Positions 17,074 to 25,329 of a stretch of 64,000 nt of DNA are shown in pieces. Source of the stretch: Roseiarcus sp963813195 (GTDB lineage Bacteria > Pseudomonadota > Alphaproteobacteria > Rhizobiales > Beijerinckiaceae); assembly GCA_963813195.1 (NCBI GenBank), contig CAWEYC010000046.1, positions 1 through 64,000 on the forward strand, written 5' to 3'. Under the pieces are notes generated by a model, which saw only the letters and a list, made by a program, of their open reading frames with translations, had not been told where the DNA came from and made no database searches. The position numbers were made by a program, and so were the translations under genes. Numbering within the stretch: the stretch's first letter is position 1; each line of letters opens with the position of its first letter.

Positions 17074-17209
17074 GTCATGGCCGGGCTCGTCCCGGCCATC
17101 CACGCGGCCGAGCTGCCGCTTCGCGAAGGGCAAGCCACGCCATCAGCGTGTTCTCGAGGCGGGGGATCAGCTTCACGGCGTGGATGGCCGGGACAAGCCC
17201 GGCCATGAC
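17074..17209. repeat. Long REP-like palindrome
   Basis: A 32-nt arm at 17074-17105 is repeated almost exactly in inverse orientation at 17178-17209, separated by about 72 bp. Each arm contains GGCCGGG...CCCGGCC, so each is itself a hairpin. The pattern GTCATGGCCGGGC.YGTCCCGGCCATCCACGC is the kind of extragenic palindrome that recurs in Hyphomicrobiales genomes. Confidence 0.8.
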
Positions 17210-17376
17210 GCGGTGGTTGGTAACGCGCTGTTCCCTTTGGCCTAATCTCCTCCGCGCGCCCTCCCGCCGCAACAATTTCTTGCCGTGTTACGCCGCTTGA
17301 GGCATAGTTTGTCATAGTGGAGATGGCGCGCTCGACGCGCCTGCCGCAATCCCCCCGACATTGCAGGAATTCGCCC

Positions 17377-17814
17377 ATGCCGCCGTCCGTCGCGCCCGAA
17401 CGCGCGCGCAAAGCCGCGCCTGCCCGGCGCGGGCCGAAAATCCTCGTCGCGCTCGTCGCCGGAGAAAGCCTCGACGCGATCGCCGAGAAGGAAGGGCTTT
17501 CGCGTAAGCGGGTCGAAGCGCTCCTGCGCGACGAACTCGGGCGGCGCTGGGTCGCGCCGGCCGGCGATTTTGCGCGCCTGCAGATCGCCCGCCTCGAGGC
17601 GTTGAGCGCCAGGCTCGCGGCCAAGGCCGAAGAGGGCGATCTGCCGGCGATCGACCGCATGCTCAAGATTCTCGATCGGCTCGATCGCTATCACGGCTTC
17701 ACGCGGCTGACGCCGGTCGACGCGACCTATGACGAGGGCGCCCGCGAGCGGCTGCTGACCAAGCTCAACACGATGGCCGCGCGCATGATTGCGGCGCGGA
17801 AGTCCGAGGCGTGA
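17377..17814 (+). CDS. Phage terminase small subunit-like protein
   Basis: 145 residues. An HTH-like segment (ILVALVAGESLDAIAEKEGLSRKRVEALLRDEL) is followed by a helical region (about 60-145). It overlaps by 4 bp the gene of a clear terminase large subunit, the usual packaging-gene order. It would bind phage or gene-transfer-agent DNA and recruit the ATPase. Sequence identification rests on context as much as on motif. It marks the left end of the prophage remnant. Confidence 0.65.
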   Translation: MPPSVAPERARKAAPARRGPKILVALVAGESLDAIAEKEGLSRKRVEALLRDELGRRWVAPAGDFARLQIARLEALSARLAAKAEEGDLPAIDRMLKILDRLDRYHGFTRLTPVDATYDEGARERLLTKLNTMAARMIAARKSEA

Positions 17815-18325
17815 GCGCGGGCGCGAAGGCCGGCCGCAAGCCGCGCGCAGCGCGCGGGCGAGGCTGGCGAGGCCATCCCGCCGGCGGCGCGATGCTCCGC
17901 AATATCGGCCAGTTGCTCGAACTCCTGCCGGCCGAGCGCGCCAAGCTGCTTGGCGGACTCGACGAGAAGCAATGCGTCGAGCTGTTTCACGACTGGTCGC
18001 TGTGGGCGCGGCCCGAGCAGACGCCGCCGCCGGGCGACTGGGTCTATTGGCTGATCCTCGCCGGCCGCGGCGCCGGCAAGACGCGCACCGGCGCGGAAGC
18101 GGTTCGCCTTTGGACCAAGACCTTCGCCATCGTCAATCTGATCGGCGCGACGCACGACGACGTGCGCGACATCATGGTGCTCGGCGAATCCGGGCTGATG
18201 GCGATCTGCCCGCGCGGAGAGCGGCCGCGCTATGCGCGCGCCTCCGCCCGTCTCGCCTGGCCCAACGGCGCCATCTCGCAATTGTTCTCCGCCGAGGAGC
18301 CGGACCGGCTCAGGGGAAAGCAACA
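17811..18325 (+). pseudogene. Terminase large subunit, truncated after the ATPase core
   Basis: About the first 170 residues of a DNA-packaging terminase: 'GDWVYWLILAGRGAGKTRTGAEAVRLW' (Walker A GRGAGKT), then 'IGATHDDVRDIMVLGESGLM' and 'FSAEEPDRLRGKQH'. Homology stops there. The Walker B continuation and the nuclease domain are missing, and a different reading frame from another phage gene begins at about 18326. The normal length is about 430-450 residues, so more than half is lost by deletion. Confidence 0.8.
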
Positions 18326-18535
18326 TTCGGAGCAGGCGTGCAGAGCCTGTCGGCCTGCTCCGTCTACACCTACGTGCCGACCGGCGCGGGCGTCGCCGAT
18401 CCCATCGCCGCCCAACTCGCGGGGGGAATGCCCCTCGATCTCGGCTTCGTCAATCTCACCCCGGCTGTCTCCGACGATTTCGGGACGGTCGGCCCCGGCG
18501 CCGTTCTCGGCGCGCTCGATCTTGGAACAGCCTGA
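18326..18535 (+). pseudogene. C-terminal fragment of a phage structural gene
   Basis: Starting at the terminase breakpoint, another frame encodes 'TFGAGVQSLSACSVYTYVPTGAGV...MPLDLGFVNLTPAVSDDFGTVGPGAVLGALDLGTA' and stops at 18535, overlapping the tail-fibre ATG. It has no start of its own. The composition and position next to the tail-fibre gene suggest the end of a tail-tip or baseplate gene whose 5' part was removed together with the capsid and tail genes. The family is not recognised. Confidence 0.55.
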
Positions 18536-20520
18536 TGACCGAACAGCTCCAGCTTCGACGCGGAACCGCGACGCAGGTCGCCGCCTTCACCGGCGCGCAA
18601 GGCGAACTCGTGGTCGACACGACCAATGATCGCGTCGTCGTGAACGACGGCTCTACGGCCGGCGGATGGCCGGCGGCCAAGCTGAGCGAGGTCGTCACGA
18701 ATGCGCGTACGGCGGTGGCGGACGCAGCCTACACGGCGCAGACGACCGATCGCCTCATCGCCTATAACGCGCTCAGCGCGGCGCGCATCGTCACGCTCTG
18801 CTCGGCTGCGTCTTATCCGACGGGCACGCGCCTGATGATCGTCGACGAATCCGGAAATTGCTCGTCGAGCAAGACGATCACCGTCAGCCGAGCGGGCGCC
18901 GATACGATCAGTGGCGCGACGGGCTTTGTTATCAACACCGCTTTCGCCGCGCTCGAACTGGAAAGCAATGGCTCGAACGCCTGGACCATCCTGTCTCCGG
19001 CGCCCAACGTCATCGCGTCGACGGTCGGCATCGGCACGGCGCCGGACCCCAACAATCCGCTGTCGGTCTATGGGGCGGCGGCACTGTTCAACGGGACCAA
19101 TTTCAACATCACGGTCAACAAGGCGGCGGTCGGCGGCACAGCATCGCTCATTTTCGAGGACGGCTTTTCTGGCCGCGCTCAGATGGGGCTCGCCGGCTCC
19201 GACAATTTCAGCTTCAAGGTCTCGCCCAACGGCTCCGCCTGGACGACCGCGATCGGCATCGATGCGACGACCGGCGCGGCGACTTTCGCCAATCAGCGGA
19301 CGGCGATTTCCGACGCGGCCTATTCGGGTTTGATCACGGACAGGCTTATCGCTTACACGGCGCTGACCGCCGCGCGGATCGTGACGCTGCCCGCCGCGGC
19401 GTCTTATCCCGCGGGCCAGGCGCTCACCATCGCCGACGAAAGCGGCGCATGCTCGGCAATCGACACGATCACGGTCTCGCGTGCAGGCTCCGATACGATC
19501 AACGGCGCGACCTCGGCGGTTCTCTCGACCGCCTACGGCTACGTCGCCATGGAGAGCAACGGCTCGAACGCCTGGACCATCATCGATCAGGCCACGTTTG
19601 GAGCCTATCTCGCTTCGCCTTCGCCCATCGGCGCTACGGCTGCGAATACGGGCGCGTTCACGACCCTGTCGGCAACGGGCAAGATCTCTGGCGCTGCCTC
19701 GACGACCTCCGCCGCTTCGCTCAATCTGCCGCAGGGATCGGCGCCCACCTCGCCTGCTAACGGCGATTTCTGGACGGCGGTCGGCGGCGTCTTCGGCTAC
19801 GCCAACGGCATGACCCGCGGCCTCATCGCCGCCATCGGCCAATCGCACATCCCGTTCGTCGTGGTGTCCTCGGGAACGATGGGAAACAATGGCGCGCTGA
19901 GCGCCATCACCGCCGTCGCGGCCGCCTATCCCAGCGCCTACGTCTACATGCCCTCGGGGGCGATCTTCTCCGGCAGCGCCGCCGGCTGGTACTACGCCGA
20001 CTTCTCCTCGACGTCAGCGGCGACGCTTTACAACAACACCTATTCCGCCGGCACGCCGCAGATTCCGGCCTCGCCGACCGCCTTCTCGACGACGGGGCCT
20101 GGCGCCTACACGCAAACCAGCGCCAGCAATATTGCCTCTTATGTCCTGTCGATCCCAGGCAATACGATTGGGTCGAACGGGTCGATCCGCATTTCCGGGC
20201 TGGTCTCCTGCAATAACGGCTCCGGCTCGAAGACCGTCGCGACGAGCTACGGCGGGGCGCAGCTCTTCACTCTTACCGGGACTACGACCGAGACCCTGGG
20301 ATTCATTGCAGGATTCGCCAACCTCGGCGTGACCAACGCGCAGAAGATGCTCTACTCGCGGAACGGCGAGTTTGGCGCATTGGTGGTCGCGCCGTTTACA
20401 ACGGCGATCAACTCCACGCAGGCGCAGAACCTGACGATCTACCTCGATCTGGCATCCGCCGCGACCGATACGATCACGCTCGAAAACATCGTCGTCGAGC
20501 ATATCCCCGGCGTGCCCTGA
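18535..20520 (+). CDS. Phage tail fibre/tropism-determinant-like protein
   Basis: 661 residues. The N-terminal 50 residues (MTEQLQLRRGTATQVAAFTG, GELVVDTTNDRVVVNDGSTAGGWP) match the Mtd-type N-terminal module of phage receptor-binding proteins. Two copies of an about 95-residue beta-rich repeat follow (about 58-152 and 255-350), sharing 'AAY....TDRLIAY.AL.AARIVTL' and 'ESNGSNAWTI'. A Ser/Thr/Gly-rich C-terminal half (about 400-661) probably contains the host-contact domain. It starts at the ATG overlapping the previous stop. Confidence 0.75.
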   Translation: MTEQLQLRRGTATQVAAFTGAQGELVVDTTNDRVVVNDGSTAGGWPAAKLSEVVTNARTAVADAAYTAQTTDRLIAYNALSAARIVTLCSAASYPTGTRLMIVDESGNCSSSKTITVSRAGADTISGATGFVINTAFAALELESNGSNAWTILSPAPNVIASTVGIGTAPDPNNPLSVYGAAALFNGTNFNITVNKAAVGGTASLIFEDGFSGRAQMGLAGSDNFSFKVSPNGSAWTTAIGIDATTGAATFANQRTAISDAAYSGLITDRLIAYTALTAARIVTLPAAASYPAGQALTIADESGACSAIDTITVSRAGSDTINGATSAVLSTAYGYVAMESNGSNAWTIIDQATFGAYLASPSPIGATAANTGAFTTLSATGKISGAASTTSAASLNLPQGSAPTSPANGDFWTAVGGVFGYANGMTRGLIAAIGQSHIPFVVVSSGTMGNNGALSAITAVAAAYPSAYVYMPSGAIFSGSAAGWYYADFSSTSAATLYNNTYSAGTPQIPASPTAFSTTGPGAYTQTSASNIASYVLSIPGNTIGSNGSIRISGLVSCNNGSGSKTVATSYGGAQLFTLTGTTTETLGFIAGFANLGVTNAQKMLYSRNGEFGALVVAPFTTAINSTQAQNLTIYLDLASAATDTITLENIVVEHIPGVP

Positions 20521-20569
20521 CGGCGCCGATGCCAGGCTTTAGCGCCTGACCCACGCGAAAGGTTCATCC

Positions 20570-21074
20570 ATGCCCGACCCGCGCTTGCCCGGGCGCGCTT
20601 TTGCGCGACCCGTGGGCGCCTTCGCGCGCCTCGGATTCGTCGTCGCCATCGCCGCCGTCCTGTTCGCGCCGCACCTGGCGCGGGCCAGCGGGCGCGGCTG
20701 GCAAGAGCCGGCGAGGCGAGAGGCCGGGATCGTCGGCAATTCCGACGTCATCGCCGAGGCCTCGCGCTGGATCGGGCAGGGCAACGTGACCGGCAAGCCG
20801 GGCGCCTGGTGCGCCTGGTTCGCCTCGTTCGTATTGATGCGGACCGGACATAAGCCGCTGCCGAACGGCCTTGCATCGTCGGCGCTTTCCTACGGCCGCC
20901 GCGTGCGAGACCCGCGCCCCGGCGATCTCGCCGTGATGAGCCATCACGTCACCTTCTTCGCCGGCTGGGATGGGCAGCGCGACTTCCTCGGCCTCGGCGG
21001 CAACCAGGGACGCCGCCGTGCGCGTCAGCCGCTTCGCGCGCCGCGCGGTGATCGCGTTCGTGAGGCCGACGTGA
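20570..21074 (+). pseudogene. TIGR02594/CHAP-like peptidoglycan hydrolase, frameshifted near its end
   Basis: It has an N-terminal hydrophobic signal (LGFVVAIAAVLFAPHLARA). The TIGR02594 core follows, with the catalytic Cys in 'GKPGAWCAWFASFVLMRTG' and 'RPGDLAVMSHHVTFFAGW...LGLGGNQ'. Just after GGNQ (about 21007) the family continuation (DAAVRVSRFARRAVIAFVRPT) lies in the next frame and stops at 21074. Without correction the protein reads into unrelated residues. A small indel, either one extra base or two lost, explains it. The catalytic part is intact, so some activity may remain. This could also be an assembly error. Confidence 0.7.
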
Positions 21075-21160
21075 GCCTCCCCGACGCGATCCTTTGGTCG
21101 CTGCTCCTCCTCGCCGTCGCTTGGCCGACCTACCGGATCTTCAAACTGTGCAAGGGCTAA
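21071..21160 (+). CDS. 29-residue single-span membrane peptide in the lysis module
   Basis: GTG start overlapping the restored stop of the TIGR02594 gene (GTGA). The product MSLPDAILWSLLLLAVAWPT plus YRIFKLCKG has one transmembrane helix and a basic end. It lies between two lysis enzymes and 2 bp upstream of the amidase gene. A holin-associated or antiholin role is possible but not shown. Confidence 0.4.
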   Translation: MSLPDAILWSLLLLAVAWPTYRIFKLCKG

Positions 21161-21162
21161 TC

Positions 21163-21957
21163 ATGACAGACGCCGCCAGCCTTCCGCCGCTCAAATTCGT
21201 CGCTTCGCCGAACGTCTCCAGCCGCGCCGGCGCGCGCGTCGATCTCGTCGTCGTGCACGACACGGAGGGCGCCTATGCGGGCGCGGTCGCGTGGTTCACG
21301 CAGTCGCGCTCCCAGGTCAGCGCGCACTTCGTGTTGCGCGAGGACGGCGGCGAGGCGACGCAGATGGTCGATCTCGCCAAAAGCGCCTGGCACGTCTGCG
21401 CGTTCAATCGACGCAGCGTCGGGCTCGAAATCGCCGGCAAGGAGAGCGCGGGCTTTTCGGACGACGCCTGGCTCGCCGCCGCGCGCATCGTCGCCTATCT
21501 CCTGCATCATTTGCAGATCCCCTGCCGGTTCGCCGAAGCCGGCGTCGGGCCGGGCTTCTGCCGCCATTACGATCTCGGACAGGCCGGCGGCGGCCACGAC
21601 GTTCCGACGACCGACGCCGCGGTGTGGCGGCGCTTCTGCGATCTCGTGAAGAGCGAATATGCGCGTGGCGATCTGCCCACGATCTGGGAAGCCGGCGGCA
21701 ATGCAACCACCTGCTCGCTGACGGCGCACGCGAGCCATCCGACTGCCTCATCTGCGGCGCTCGACCTGACGAGCGTCGCCGGCGTCCAGACCGCGCTCAA
21801 TAAGCTCGGCGCCTCGCCCGCGCTCGTTGTCGACGGCCATCGTGGACCATCGACGATCGCGGCGATCAGACGGTTTCAGATCAACGCAGCGCTTATCGCC
21901 GACGGCATCGCGGGCGCGCTGACGCTCGCCGCGATTGAAAAGGCGCTCGCCGCCTGA
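21163..21957 (+). CDS. N-acetylmuramoyl-L-alanine amidase (endolysin) with peptidoglycan-binding domain
   Basis: 264 residues. The amidase_2 fold has zinc ligands His in 'VDLVVVHDTEG' and His in 'GFCRHYDLG'. The 'YAGAVAWFTQSRSQVSAHFVLREDGG' and 'SVGLEIAGKESAG' segments are typical of phage T7-lysozyme-like and AmpD-like enzymes. A C-terminal PG-binding_1 domain (about 200-264: GVQTALNKLGASPALVVDGHRGPSTIAAIRRFQ) follows. There is no signal peptide, so release would need a holin. The ATG at 21163 is two bases after the previous stop. Confidence 0.88.
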   Translation: MTDAASLPPLKFVASPNVSSRAGARVDLVVVHDTEGAYAGAVAWFTQSRSQVSAHFVLREDGGEATQMVDLAKSAWHVCAFNRRSVGLEIAGKESAGFSDDAWLAAARIVAYLLHHLQIPCRFAEAGVGPGFCRHYDLGQAGGGHDVPTTDAAVWRRFCDLVKSEYARGDLPTIWEAGGNATTCSLTAHASHPTASSAALDLTSVAGVQTALNKLGASPALVVDGHRGPSTIAAIRRFQINAALIADGIAGALTLAAIEKALAA

Positions 21958-22028
21958 CAGCGCCCTGCGCGGCTCGCCGCCGAGCCGCGCGATCCCTGCC
22001 AACGCAGCCAGTATAGGAGAAACGCAAG

Positions 22029-22214
22029 ATGAACCTCACCGCAGATTTCTGGCGCCACCTCGGCATTGGCGTCGCCGGCGCCGCCGCGACCGGCGTCATC
22101 GCCTATCTCGCCAAGTTCGATTGGTCGAGCTTCGGCCCCTACGCCGGCCTCATTCAACTCGCTGTGCAGATGCTCGCGGAGAGCGTCAATCAAGCGCTCG
22201 CCAGGGCGTCGTAG
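22029..22214 (+). CDS. Small membrane protein, holin-like
   Basis: 61 residues with a good AGGAG site (about 22015) and two hydrophobic stretches (LGIGVAGAAATGVIAYLAK and YAGLIQLAVQMLAESV). It sits between amidase and lipase in the lysis cluster. Size and position fit a phage holin or a holin-like accessory. No family is recognised. Confidence 0.5.
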   Translation: MNLTADFWRHLGIGVAGAAATGVIAYLAKFDWSSFGPYAGLIQLAVQMLAESVNQALARAS

Positions 22215-22251
22215 CGAACCAGCCGCTCGAGGCCGCCGCCAGGAGCCGCCC

Positions 22252-22869
22252 ATGCTCAGTCATCACGATCTCGCCCTTCTCGCGTCGGCGTCTTATTCCG
22301 GGCCGCAGAGCGTCACGGTCGCGCTCGACGTGCGCGCGGACTATCTGCCGCGGCCGGACGAGTTGGTCGTCGTCTGCCCGGGCACGCACCCCGACGATCC
22401 CTTGGACTGGATACGCGACCTCAGCGCTCTTCCCGCATGGATTCCCTCCCTCGGGCTCCTGCACTCCGGTTTCGGCGAGGGCGCCTTCACGCTCTGGCAG
22501 GACGTTCGAAAGAAACTGCCGACGACGGGCCTCGTGTCCTATATCGGGCATTCGCTCGGCGGCGCGTTGGTGCAGGTGCTGGCGGGCTTGCATGCGCGCG
22601 AACGACGCCAGCCGTTTCGCGTGATTTCTTTCGGCGCGCCTCGCGTTGCGTCGATCGGCAATTGGCAATTCGGACCAGCCGTACGCCAGGGCGTGCAGGC
22701 GGTCGAATATCGACGGGCCGGCGACATCGTGCCCGCCGTTCCCCCGCGCATCTTCGACAAACACCCGACGTGGGGCGACCCCATCGGCACGGCGGCGGCG
22801 GGGTTCGCCATCGCCGCCAATCACTCGATGACTCGATACGCGGCGGATCTCGCCGCGCTCGGGCTCTGA
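22252..22869 (+). CDS. Class-3 lipase-like alpha/beta hydrolase in phage lysis module
   Basis: 205 residues with AGGAG just upstream. The nucleophile elbow GHSLGG (in 'GLVSYIGHSLGGALVQVLAG'), an Asp in 'YRRAGDIVPAVPP' and a His in 'AANHSMTRYAADL' give the lipase_3 Ser-Asp-His triad. 'ELVVVCPGTH...DWIRDLSA' is the usual oxyanion-side strand. There is no signal peptide. A lipase between endolysin and lipoprotein genes recalls the LysB esterases of mycobacteriophages, but the substrate in a Gram-negative host is unclear. Confidence 0.75.
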   Translation: MLSHHDLALLASASYSGPQSVTVALDVRADYLPRPDELVVVCPGTHPDDPLDWIRDLSALPAWIPSLGLLHSGFGEGAFTLWQDVRKKLPTTGLVSYIGHSLGGALVQVLAGLHARERRQPFRVISFGAPRVASIGNWQFGPAVRQGVQAVEYRRAGDIVPAVPPRIFDKHPTWGDPIGTAAAGFAIAANHSMTRYAADLAALGL

Positions 22870-22919
22870 GCGCGGACGGAGCGATCCCTCTTCACGAAAC
22901 CGTCGATTTCTCGCTGCGA

Positions 22920-22949
22920 CGCCCGGCAATCCCGCCGGGCGTTTCTTTT
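22920..22949 (+). terminator. Rho-independent terminator after the lipase gene
   Basis: CGCCCGGC pairs with GCCGGGCG across AATCCC (22920-22941) and is followed by TTTCTTTT. It also immediately precedes the ribosome site of the lipoprotein gene. Confidence 0.7.
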
Positions 22950-22959
22950 GGAGACGTTC

Positions 22960-23340
22960 ATGTTCAAGATTCTCGCCTTCGCCGCCGCTCTCGCCTTCAG
23001 CCTCGCCGGCTGCTCGTCCTCGGCCGTGCAACAATTCGCCCAGAACTCCGCAACGACCGCAGCGGCGATCGGCACGGTCGACAGCGCATTGGTCCAGCTC
23101 AACGCCACCGCCATCGCCAACACGTTGCAGCTCGCGAGCGCGCTCGCGAACGTCAATTGCCCGATCGTCGACGCCAGCGTCGGTCTCGGCGCCGCGATCG
23201 CCGCCGACCCGAACGTCGCCGCGAACGTCAAGGCAGCGCTGACCAAAGCCGGCCCGAGCGGCGCCCTCGCTTCCGACATATGCATCGCCGCCGGTTTCGG
23301 TCCCGCGGCGACCTCGACGCCTGGCGCCGCTGCGAACTGA
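22960..23340 (+). CDS. Small lipoprotein
   Basis: 126 residues with a lipoprotein signal (MFKILAFAAALAFSLAGCSSS; lipobox LAGC). The body is Ala-rich and helical, with one further Cys pair (NVNCPIVD, SDICIAAGF). GGAG lies 7 nt upstream of the ATG. It lies at the end of the lysis cluster, where phages often encode outer-membrane-acting lipoproteins (o-spanins). It has no Pro-rich spanin features, so the role is open. Confidence 0.65.
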   Translation: MFKILAFAAALAFSLAGCSSSAVQQFAQNSATTAAAIGTVDSALVQLNATAIANTLQLASALANVNCPIVDASVGLGAAIAADPNVAANVKAALTKAGPSGALASDICIAAGFGPAATSTPGAAAN

Positions 23341-23454
23341 TCGCCGACGTCGCCGTCGCGGTTCGCAGCTTCAATCGCCGACCCGATGAGGCGCCTCGCG
23401 TCGTCGCAACGACAGCGACGGCCCGCCTAGACGCTTCCCAAAGAGGCCACGACA

Positions 23455-23835
23455 ATGCCCGTATCGCCGCCTTCCGACAATGCGCCCTGGGGATTCGCCG
23501 AATGGGCCATCACCTGCCTTTCGACGATCCTCGCCAGCGTCGGCGCCTTCGTCTGGCGATTGACGCTCCGACTCGAAACAATCGAGGCCTCGCTGGCGAG
23601 GCACCGGCAGGACATCGATGGCATACGACAATCCGGCGAAGCGGCGCTGCTGCGCCTCGCGGAAAGGCTCGGTCAGTTACATGACGAGCACTACCGGCTG
23701 CGCGAAACCATCAGCGCGCTGCCAACCCGGACTGACCTGCGCGATCTCGACGAGCATATCGGCGAACGGCTCGACGCACTCGCGGCAAGGTTCGACCGAC
23801 TGCTCGAAGCCGCGCTGCGCGCGCCCGCCTCCTAA
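23455..23835 (+). CDS. Membrane-anchored coiled-coil phage protein
   Basis: 126 residues. One N-terminal transmembrane segment (WAITCLSTILASVGAFVWRL) is followed by an about 90-residue amphipathic helix rich in Leu/Arg/Glu (RLETIEASLARHRQDID...RLAERLGQLHDEHYRLRETI), that is, a type II membrane coiled coil. The topology resembles inner-membrane spanins (Rz), and the preceding lipoprotein could be the outer partner; this is inference. Its stop overlaps the convergent thioesterase gene by 4 bp and marks the right edge of the prophage remnant. Confidence 0.55.
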   Translation: MPVSPPSDNAPWGFAEWAITCLSTILASVGAFVWRLTLRLETIEASLARHRQDIDGIRQSGEAALLRLAERLGQLHDEHYRLRETISALPTRTDLRDLDEHIGERLDALAARFDRLLEAALRAPAS

Positions 23836-24245
23836 CTCGTCGCCTTCAGCCGCGACCGCAATTCCGGCGGCGCGCGCGTGGCGCGGCCGTTCTTCAGCGC
23901 GACGACGCGAACCCTCGCCTCGGTAATTCGTTCGCCGCGCCGAAGAATGAGCTGCTCGAATTCGATAACCGCGCCGCGAATTCCCGTCAGACGCGTTTCG
24001 ATATGCAGAAGGTCGTCCATGACCGCGGATGCGAGATATTCGATTTGCAAGCCGCGCACGGCGAACACCAGACCTTGCTCGCCCGACAGCGCGCCGTGTT
24101 CGAAGCCGAGCGCACGTAGCCATTCGGTGCGCCCGCGCTCCATGAAGCGCAAATAGGAGGCGTGATAGACGCGGCCAGAAAAGTCCGTGTCTTCGTAGTA
24201 GACGCGCAGTTCCAATTCGTGATTGGGTCCCAGTGTCGTCGTCAT
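23832..24245 (-). CDS. YbgC/4-hydroxybenzoyl-CoA-type acyl-CoA thioesterase
   Basis: 137-residue hot-dog fold enzyme. The signature 'RVYYEDTDFSGRVYHASYLRFMERGRTEWLRALG' contains the catalytic Asp (YxDTDxxG) of the YbgC family. These hydrolyse short or phospholipid-linked acyl-CoA/ACP and in many bacteria accompany the Tol-Pal genes, which are not present here. I started at ATG 24245 (MTTTLGPNHELELRV); the longer reading to 24389 is unsupported. Divergent from fmt. Confidence 0.88.
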   Translation of the reverse strand: MTTTLGPNHELELRVYYEDTDFSGRVYHASYLRFMERGRTEWLRALGFEHGALSGEQGLVFAVRGLQIEYLASAVMDDLLHIETRLTGIRGAVIEFEQLILRRGERITEARVRVVALKNGRATRAPPELRSRLKATS

Positions 24246-24372
24246 CGGGCCTACCGTTCCGCGGCGTCGACCGGCGTCGACTGACGCCCCCATAGGTAGT
24301 TCGCGCACGTCGTCGCGAAAAGAGGCGAGGCGAGTTTTGACGCTCGCGGCGCGCAATGCTATGCGCGCCGAC

Positions 24373-25329
24373 ATGCGTGTCATCTTCATGGGCGCCCCGG
24401 AATTCGCGACGCCGAGCCTCAGCGCGATTCTCGAGCAGGGCCACGAGGTCGTCGCCGTTTACACGCGCGCGCCCCGGCCGGCGGGACGGCGTGGGCTCGA
24501 AGTCACCAAGACGCCCGTTCATCGTCTCGCCGAAGCTCACGCGCTCCCCGTCGTGACGACCGCCACGCTGCGCACCGACGAAACGCAAGCTGAGTTCCGC
24601 TCGTTCGACGCGGATGTCTCGGTCGTCGCCGCCTACGGGCTCATCCTGCCGCCGCCAGTGCTCGCCGCGCCGAAGCTCGGCTGCCTCAACATTCACGCCT
24701 CGCTGCTGCCCCGTTGGCGCGGCGCAGCGCCAGTCCAGCGCGCCATCATGGCGGGGGATGCCGAAACCGGCATCGACCTCATGCGCATGGAGGAAGGCCT
24801 CGACACCGGTCCTGTCGCCCGCGAGGCTCGCACCCCGATCGGCGCGAGCGACACCGCTGGCGAACTCACGGCGATCCTCGCGGCGCTCGGCGCAAAGCTG
24901 ATCGCGGAGAGCCTGCCCGATCTCGCTGCCGGACGTCTGAATTTTCTTCCCCAGAGCTCGCTGGGCGTGACCTACGCGCGCAAGATTGAAAAAAGCGAGG
25001 CTCCGATCGATTGGGTCGCCGACGCCGTTCAGGTGCGCAACCATGTCCACGGCCTCTCGCCATCGCCCGGCGCCTATGGCGAGATCGATTGCGGGGGCCG
25101 GACGGAGCGCATCAAGATTCTGCGCGCCGCCGCGGTCGACCGTTCAGGCCCCCCCGGCGTCATTCTCGACGCCGAGATGACCGTCGCCTGCGGCGCTGGC
25201 GCAATCCGCGTCGTCGAAGCGCTGCGCGCGGGCAAATCCGCCATGTCCGGCGCTGAGCTCATGCGGGGCGCAAAAATCGCGGTCGGCGCGCGGTTCAATC
25301 TCGCAGCGCCGCTTCCATCTGCGCGTTGA
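24373..25329 (+). CDS. fmt: Methionyl-tRNA formyltransferase
   Basis: 318-residue enzyme that formylates initiator Met-tRNA using 10-formyl-THF. It starts MRVIFMGAPEFATPSLSAIL. The folate/catalytic motif is present (LNIHASLLPRWRGAAPVQRAIMAGD, with Asn-His and later Asp), as is 'MRMEEGLDTGPV'. The C-terminal OB-fold follows (about 210-318). Peptide deformylase (def), often adjacent, is not here. The ATG at 24373 matches family starts; the in-frame extension to 24223 does not. The last 35 bp overlap the convergent patatin gene. Confidence 0.96.
   Translation: MRVIFMGAPEFATPSLSAILEQGHEVVAVYTRAPRPAGRRGLEVTKTPVHRLAEAHALPVVTTATLRTDETQAEFRSFDADVSVVAAYGLILPPPVLAAPKLGCLNIHASLLPRWRGAAPVQRAIMAGDAETGIDLMRMEEGLDTGPVAREARTPIGASDTAGELTAILAALGAKLIAESLPDLAAGRLNFLPQSSLGVTYARKIEKSEAPIDWVADAVQVRNHVHGLSPSPGAYGEIDCGGRTERIKILRAAAVDRSGPPGVILDAEMTVACGAGAIRVVEALRAGKSAMSGAELMRGAKIAVGARFNLAAPLPSAR

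Noticed and set aside
17377..23835. Interpretation as a gene transfer agent cluster
   Set aside because: Terminase is GTA-like but truncated, and the GTA portal, capsid and tail genes are absent; a tail fibre and lysis cassette fit a prophage remnant better.
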